Shown: one piece after another, positions 48,195-53,270 of the stretch | Numbering within the stretch: position 1 is the first letter of the stretch | Layout: every line of letters starts with the position of its first letter | Source: Clostridiales bacterium | Lineage (GTDB): Bacteria > Bacillota_A > Clostridia > Christensenellales > Pumilibacteraceae | Direction of reading: 5' to 3' | DNA length: 53,270 bases | NCBI GenBank assembly: GCA_031264755.1 | Contig: JAISDO010000006.1 | Location: 1-53,270 of the forward strand | Made by a program: the position numbers and the translations under genes | The notes under the pieces: generated by a model | Told to the model about the DNA's origin: nothing | What the model saw: the letters and a program-made list of their open reading frames with translations, nothing else | Database searches by the model: none

Positions 48195-48419
48195 CTAATC
48201 CTCCTGAATTTTGTTGTAATCAATCACTATTAGCAATCTGTTGGCCAAACAGATCACCAATGTTTGTCTTATAGTACATTCGCCATCTTCTGTTGTTAAG
48301 ATATCTTTAGTCCATAATATGCAATGATACGACAAGTGTGACGACTTATCCAATTGCAAACCAACAATTCTCAATATCAACTTGGCAAGTATTGGTTGGT
48401 ATGAGACAAATTGACTCAT
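48195..48419 (-). CDS. Possible small protein coupled to asparaginase gene
   Basis: A 74-codon frame whose ATG overlaps the asparaginase stop (ATGA) and whose end carries the ribosome binding site of the next small gene. The protein is mixed hydrophobic with no recognised family. The overlap suggests coupled translation, but composition gives no further support, so it may be spurious. Confidence 0.35.
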   Translation of the reverse strand: MSQFVSYQPILAKLILRIVGLQLDKSSHLSYHCILWTKDILTTEDGECTIRQTLVICLANRLLIVIDYNKIQED

Positions 48420-49450
48420 ATTGTCTCACTAGCTATCTCACTATTGACAAATTGTATCCATTCTTTGCAACCTACTGTGTATAGAGTATTTGCCCACAGT
48501 ACCTTAGCAAATGTACTCTCTAACGAAACATTGCACAATTTGATAATATCATTGACTATGCTATTGTACCTAGGAGCATCAACCCTACAGGGAGACAAGA
48601 TCAATGGGATATTGTATTGACTGCACTTGTCATAGAGTACTGACAGGCTTTGAGTGTTGCCATCCTCAAGCCAACAATATGATGCCGAATGATATGGATT
48701 GACTATCACCGTATCAACTTTGCTGACATCAAACACACTATAATCCAATCCTACATGTGGCGTTATCACAAGTATGTTGCTATCTAGTTGAGTTGTATCT
48801 ACAATGGTCTCAAGCAAAGGTGTGGAGCCTGACAATTGCCGCTTGATATCATACAATTGTAGATCTTGCGGTACTAATGCTCCATCTTGTTGTATATATC
48901 CAAAGTCTATCCCACTACCAAAACTCGCATATCTATCTACAAAAGATTGCGACTGCAAGACACGTTCGGCCAAATATATCTGCGTGTTGATATTGTCATA
49001 CGAATATGCTACAAATGTACCCTTGCAACTAGTATTGACAATCAATTGCAATGCCGCTACAAAATTGACTATGCCATTGCAATTGTTGTGTCCTATAGGC
49101 TGAGCGGAGGCTACAAGCACAATAGGTATATTGTACCCCTGTGTAGACAAAGCTATCATGCTAGCGGTATATGCCAAAGTGTCCGATCCATGTGTGACAA
49201 TTATGCCATCATACTTGAATGCATTGTGTCTAATACTAGCTAATATTGTTTGCCACTTAGATATAGTCATATTTTCGCTAAAAGTGAACAACGGTGATAC
49301 TGTCTCTATGTGCACATTGTCAAATATACTATTGGCAATCTCGTTGAGTCTATCTCCAAATCGTTGTGTATCTCCAAGCTCTCGCACGCCATCGGGTCTC
49401 TCTATGGCAGCAAATGTCCCGCCAGTGACTAGTACAATAATATTTTTCAT
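48416..49450 (-). CDS. L-asparaginase
   Basis: Hydrolyses asparagine to aspartate and ammonia. The 344 residues have the first catalytic Thr in VLVTGGTFAAIE (about 5-16) and the second Thr with Asp and Lys-region in IIVTHGSDTLAYTASM (about 86-101). SAQPIGHN near 114 follows. No signal peptide is present, so a cytoplasmic type I (AnsA-like) enzyme is likely. ATG at 49450 has AAAGGA 7 nt upstream; the longer frame adds 16 unsupported residues. Confidence 0.88.
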   Translation of the reverse strand: MKNIIVLVTGGTFAAIERPDGVRELGDTQRFGDRLNEIANSIFDNVHIETVSPLFTFSENMTISKWQTILASIRHNAFKYDGIIVTHGSDTLAYTASMIALSTQGYNIPIVLVASAQPIGHNNCNGIVNFVAALQLIVNTSCKGTFVAYSYDNINTQIYLAERVLQSQSFVDRYASFGSGIDFGYIQQDGALVPQDLQLYDIKRQLSGSTPLLETIVDTTQLDSNILVITPHVGLDYSVFDVSKVDTVIVNPYHSASYCWLEDGNTQSLSVLYDKCSQYNIPLILSPCRVDAPRYNSIVNDIIKLCNVSLESTFAKVLWANTLYTVGCKEWIQFVNSEIASETI

Positions 49451-49513
49451 TTTTTGTCCTTTGTATACATAGCTGCATACTTGCCTTGTTAGGTGCAATT
49501 ATCAATCACCAAT

Positions 49514-51829
49514 TCAGTTCTTAATCTTGTAATCCACATAGTCAAACCAACTCAAGGGCATGTCATAAGATACCAACACCAATTCGGTATCCACTTCAAA
49601 AAACGAATTGTCAACTATTTGTACAGCTTGATAATATGGTATTGTATGACTTGATCGCAGTATATCAAAGTTGTACAGCATCTCTTCACCAAACTTGCTA
49701 AGACTGACATTTTGCCCTGATATCAATATATTAACACTCCCAAACAATTGATAACCCATAAAGATACCATCAGTTACAATCGCACCTATGCTAAATTCGC
49801 CCCAATCTACCAAGTTGCTATCTAGTATCTCTACATGGAGACCTTCTTGTCTCATGGCGACTATATCGCCTACAGACATAGTGATAGGAACATAGAATGT
49901 CCGTACACCAAATGTACGGCGTATAGCACGCAATGCCTTAGCATTGACAAAACTATCGTCAGTGACAAACAGTACATCTATGCGAGTTATCCTGAAGTCT
50001 AATATGTTGTAGCTCTCTGATGCTCTAGACCCTATAGAGCCAAAGTACATTGTAGTGTCTAGAGATGTCACAATGGTCTGATTATTGGACATAGGCACTA
50101 CACCATTGCGTACAGAATTGTACGGGAGACCTATTGCAAACACACCGATATACATAATTAGGCTAGCTATACCCGCTAATACACGCACTCTATTAGACAA
50201 CAAAAATCTACTAGTCAGCACCAAAGCTACAATCAATGCCAAGACCAACGGCAACCAAGGCCAAACAAAAATATTGCTATAAGGCAAATCAGCCGCCCAA
50301 TGGAGTACATACATAAATATATTCAACAACCAATCTAGACCTATGAGACCATACCCAATCAATGGTATAATCATAGTCAATGGCACAAGCAACATCATCA
50401 ATATAAATATAACATCCACTAGTGGCTTGAAGACAAGGTTGAGTATAGCAGAGTATGTTGCTATACGCCCTATCGTCAATGCAGTGAGAGCTATAGATAT
50501 GACTTGCACAGACAATACCAATGCTATTGCCTTGCTCAACTTGTCACTCACTTTGAGCAATAGCTTGTCTAGCGGGCGGGGGTTGGTGAGATATATTGAC
50601 TTAGTATTGTTAGGTGGTGTGGCAACTCTACTCGTAGAGGTTGTTGCAAGGATTGCTACAGAGCTCGCATTTGTAACGAATGTACAATTTGCATTCATTG
50701 TAGTCAATGCATATTTGCGAGACATAATCTTGTTGACAAAATTATACAACGATATATGTATAGATTTGTAGAAGAGTACAATACTTAGCACTGCACCAAA
50801 ACTCAGCACAAAGCTAACCGAAAATACAAAAAACGGATTGTATAGCAACAATACACAAGCTGCAAACCCTAGACTATTGAGTGTATCATACCACTTGCCA
50901 CGCAACGATGCTACACTATACACGCCAAACATTATGGCAGCACGTATCACTGGTATCTCAAAACTAGAGAGCCAAGCATATATCAGCACGACAACCATAG
51001 TGATACCACTAGCTACAATTCGCTTGCACTTGAGCTTGAGCAATATCCAACCCAACACAGCAGCAAGTATAGAGATATGAGCACCCGATACGGACAATAT
51101 ATGCACAAAGCCAGTATTGACAAATATGCTATTGCCATCAGCATCCATATCAGTACGATCCCCAATTAGCATCGCTCTAGCTACACTAGCATTGCTAGGT
51201 GACAAGAATTTGTCCAATATATCGCTCAATTGCAACCGGACGAGAGCCATCCCAGTCGTAGCCCTAGGTATGTGTATTGCCTGTGCATTTGTGTCTACAA
51301 TCCTACACAAATACTGCACCCCACTAGTCAAGCGATCAATATCAAATTTGTCTTGCAATATGTCATATGTAGTCACATACCCTTCAAATCTTAGCTCGTC
51401 TCCCACATTGGCAAAGTGCAAATCACTCTTGTCGTCTCTGATGCTTATGTTGACTCGCATCTGTCCACTGACATGCGTGCTATCTATATACAAGTTGCCT
51501 AAGGTGACAGATATGTAGTTGCTATCGTTATAATTGCTCACTCTTACAATTGTACCAGACACTCTATGATCACCTTGTATTGAGGATCCTTGCCAATAGA
51601 CAATGCGTCCAAAAAATCCAACTATGCTTGCCACAATACATATACTAGATACAACCCAACAAGAAACTCTAGCCTTGTCCCCCACGTGATAATAATAGCA
51701 AGCAAAAACTATAGGCAATACAACAATCCCAAATAGCAATACTATCCCAATCAACGGATTGAGCATAAGCATAGTACAAGATAGTATAGCGGCGATCATC
51801 AACACTGCCGCATACAAGAAGACTCTCAC
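49514..51829 (-). CDS. comEC: ComEC/Rec2-family DNA-uptake channel protein
   Basis: A polytopic membrane protein forming the DNA-uptake channel of competence. The N-terminal DUF4131-type region and the competence helix bundle with SVSGAHISILAAVLGW (near residue 250) are clear. An unusual polar insertion of about 45 residues splits the helix bundle near residue 390. The C-terminal beta-lactamase-like domain lacks the usual HxHxDH metal motif; LFVTDDSFVNAKAL occupies its place. GTG at 51829 overlaps the stop of a small upstream gene (GTGA) and has AGG 9 nt before it; TTG at 51883 is the longer alternative. Confidence 0.85.
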   Translation of the reverse strand: MRVFLYAAVLMIAAILSCTMLMLNPLIGIVLLFGIVVLPIVFACYYYHVGDKARVSCWVVSSICIVASIVGFFGRIVYWQGSSIQGDHRVSGTIVRVSNYNDSNYISVTLGNLYIDSTHVSGQMRVNISIRDDKSDLHFANVGDELRFEGYVTTYDILQDKFDIDRLTSGVQYLCRIVDTNAQAIHIPRATTGMALVRLQLSDILDKFLSPSNASVARAMLIGDRTDMDADGNSIFVNTGFVHILSVSGAHISILAAVLGWILLKLKCKRIVASGITMVVVLIYAWLSSFEIPVIRAAIMFGVYSVASLRGKWYDTLNSLGFAACVLLLYNPFFVFSVSFVLSFGAVLSIVLFYKSIHISLYNFVNKIMSRKYALTTMNANCTFVTNASSVAILATTSTSRVATPPNNTKSIYLTNPRPLDKLLLKVSDKLSKAIALVLSVQVISIALTALTIGRIATYSAILNLVFKPLVDVIFILMMLLVPLTMIIPLIGYGLIGLDWLLNIFMYVLHWAADLPYSNIFVWPWLPLVLALIVALVLTSRFLLSNRVRVLAGIASLIMYIGVFAIGLPYNSVRNGVVPMSNNQTIVTSLDTTMYFGSIGSRASESYNILDFRITRIDVLFVTDDSFVNAKALRAIRRTFGVRTFYVPITMSVGDIVAMRQEGLHVEILDSNLVDWGEFSIGAIVTDGIFMGYQLFGSVNILISGQNVSLSKFGEEMLYNFDILRSSHTIPYYQAVQIVDNSFFEVDTELVLVSYDMPLSWFDYVDYKIKN

Positions 51830-52035
51830 ATTGATAGTCCTATCTCTTGCAATTTTGTTTGGATTGTTGCTACATTTGACCAAATCAGTATCTCGTCCTT
51901 AGTGATTGCCACTATTGCATAATCATTGCACATATGATACACAATACCAACCAATTGTACATTAACACGCCCATATTTGGCAAATGTATACTCGTCATTG
52001 CAACCAAAATACACACAAAATTGGCATATACTCAA
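51826..52035 (-). CDS. Small protein overlapping comEC
   Basis: A 69-residue frame starting at TTG 52035 and ending in GTGA with comEC, which suggests translational coupling. It contains three cysteines near the N-terminus (CQFCVYFGC) and a beta-rich middle. I recognise no family, and no clear ribosome binding site is visible, so the call is tentative. Confidence 0.4.
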   Translation of the reverse strand: MSICQFCVYFGCNDEYTFAKYGRVNVQLVGIVYHMCNDYAIVAITKDEILIWSNVATIQTKLQEIGLSM

Positions 52036-52194
52036 TCTTGTGTGTATTTGGTTGCTGGATACAGATCTTCTAATTTGGCAATTTGATACTCAATATTATT
52101 TTGCAATTTTTTGTCTCAACAACTTAATGACCAAAGACTATTCAGTACTATCTTTGGGTTTGGGCTTGATTATAGAGCCAAAGACATAATGCCC

Positions 52195-52509
52195 TTAAGA
52201 CTTCCTATACTTGAGATACTTAGTCGTACTGACAATAAGTCCCACAACAATGGCGAGCCAAAGGATAGTGCGCGTTATTATATTTGTTTTGTCTGGTGCG
52301 CCAACGGCAACTGCTATATTTATCACCAAGAGACTCACATATAGTATACTATAAAACACAAATTCTAGATGAGGATGTTTGGACTTATAGAAGAAGAATG
52401 TCATATGGATTAATGGTAGAGTTGCATATACTATATCAGTCGCCAATGTCCTAAAAGATGTATCAAACCAATCTATTGCAATAGTATTTAGTATCAATAT
52501 CTTATCCAT
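52195..52509 (-). CDS. Small membrane protein paired with leader-type protein (module 2)
   Basis: A 104-residue protein with about three membrane segments (about 24-40, 50-69, 78-96) and a basic C-terminus. Its start overlaps the end of the gene at 52494-53267 by 16 nt, so translation is coupled. It occupies the same position as the protein at 29002-29370 in module 1. No recognised family. Confidence 0.62.
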   Translation of the reverse strand: MDKILILNTIAIDWFDTSFRTLATDIVYATLPLIHMTFFFYKSKHPHLEFVFYSILYVSLLVINIAVAVGAPDKTNIITRTILWLAIVVGLIVSTTKYLKYRKS

Positions 52510-53267
52510 CCGCTACGTCCATCTGCGTCAAATATATCCAATATATTGGCAATGATACCACCTATACTCAACCAACTCAACAAGTCATTGTCTGATGTTT
52601 GTTGCAACACCACCGAAAAATTTCCCAAAACAGAATTCAATCCATTGATAAATGATAGGATCTTTAGCCCCGCTGGTACACCTTCTCTAATTGCCTTAAG
52701 TGCTAGCTTTTTGCCTACAAAAGGTATAGCTTTAGCTGCAAATATACCTGCATTGATAGCAAGCAATGCTACATCTATAGTCCATTGCACCCAACTTCGC
52801 TCTATCTCTAGCCAATATCTAGCAAGATTTGGATACATTATATCAATATTATCCCAATCTATAGTATCTATAGCATTGAGTAGCTCTGTATATGCTTGAT
52901 TGGCTAAGGTCTCAAGCTCTGCTATATACTCTACTACTCGTGCGTCTAGATATCTCTCTACTTCTTGCGGTATGTCTATTGTGACAACATCACTCTCAAC
53001 ATTGACATACTCACCTAGCAACTCTGTATCTACATCGTCACCTACATTACGCTCACCAATAGGTTGATTGAGATACTCATTGATTGAAGTATTGATATGT
53101 CTTGCTCTAGCTACATTCAATGGTACATTGACATCACTATACCTTGTCTGTAATACCGCTATCATCAAGGCACCGATTGGCAATATGACTACCAATGCCA
53201 TTATGATAGACAACTTGACTTTGCCTACCCTATTAAGGGTACGGCTACCATAAGTATTTTCTTTCAT
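52494..53267 (-). CDS. Conserved-leader membrane/secreted protein, variable C-terminus (module 2)
   Basis: Paralogue of the protein at 29376-30155. Residues 11-47 (LNRVGKVKL...LPIGALM..VLQTRY) match almost residue for residue, while the remaining 210 residues do not align. The middle is acidic and helical (about 60-155). The C-terminal part has two or three amphipathic or hydrophobic stretches (about 160-185, 195-215, 228-245). The ATG lies 3 nt from the window edge, so its promoter and any 35-bp element are out of view. Function unknown; an effector with a shared export anchor is one reading. Confidence 0.62.
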   Translation of the reverse strand: MKENTYGSRTLNRVGKVKLSIIMALVVILPIGALMIAVLQTRYSDVNVPLNVARARHINTSINEYLNQPIGERNVGDDVDTELLGEYVNVESDVVTIDIPQEVERYLDARVVEYIAELETLANQAYTELLNAIDTIDWDNIDIMYPNLARYWLEIERSWVQWTIDVALLAINAGIFAAKAIPFVGKKLALKAIREGVPAGLKILSFINGLNSVLGNFSVVLQQTSDNDLLSWLSIGGIIANILDIFDADGRSGWIRY

Positions 53268-53270
53268 ACT

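Overview
This window is a gene-dense, AT-rich stretch of a bacterial chromosome. It uses the standard code, since TGA serves as an ordinary stop. The layout points to a low-GC Gram-positive (Bacillota, probably Clostridia-like) organism: a complete hrcA-grpE-dnaK-dnaJ-prmA-rsmE-mtaB-HIT series behind a CIRCE-type operator, two phosphotransferase permeases with an RpiR regulator, a dispersed folate cluster, RqcH, and consensus TTGACA/TATAAT promoters. The species cannot be assigned from sequence alone. Most genes lie on the minus strand; the clear plus-strand genes are rqcH, the rpiR regulator and a cystine-type symporter.

Region 1 (1-12.9 kb, minus strand) is the heat-shock/tRNA/rRNA-modification operon (hrcA down to HIT). 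It is followed by a glutamate-cysteine ligase, a circularly permuted ATP-grasp ligase with a long Gln-rich tail, and an ECF-transporter S component. The last three may make or move a gamma-glutamyl compound. Region 2 (13-25.8 kb) holds two small membrane proteins, uvrA, pyk, a CPBP protease with a zinc ribbon, a YycJ-like metallo-hydrolase, an unrecognised 269-residue protein and a folate cluster (folB-folK fusion, folP, folC, folA). Region 3 (25.8-35 kb) has tRNA-Pro(GGG), rqcH, and an accessory island of small membrane proteins and phage-like small genes. It ends with an M50 protease, a nicotinamidase-type hydrolase and an acyl-CoA-synthetase-like ligase.

Region 4 (35.2-45.7 kb) is a chitobiose/amino-sugar locus. 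It comprises a GH4 phospho-glucosidase, a BadF-type kinase, a ChbG-type deacetylase, a lactose/cellobiose-family PTS (IIA, IIC, IIB) interrupted by a glucose-family IIBCA, a PIG-L deacetylase and a GlmS-like SIS isomerase/deaminase, divergent from an RpiR regulator. Together these can take up a beta-linked GlcNAc disaccharide, deacetylate and cleave it, rephosphorylate the free sugar and feed fructose-6-phosphate into glycolysis. Region 5 (46-53.3 kb) has a TcyP-like symporter, an asparaginase, a Cys/Gly-rich micro-protein, comEC and a second accessory two-gene module.

The best candidate for something undescribed is a repeated two-gene module, at 29.0-30.2 kb and 52.2-53.3 kb. Each has a protein with a near-identical 40-residue N-terminal membrane leader and an unrelated C-terminus, followed by a tightly coupled small membrane protein. 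At the first site, and at a related membrane-protein locus at 28.0-28.5 kb, an exact 35-bp element lies upstream, built on two TATGAAC boxes 21 bp apart. Two other traits recur. Promoters lie 6 nt before an ATG with no ribosome binding site, suggesting leaderless mRNAs. Very long perfect hairpins at operon ends lack a U-tract.
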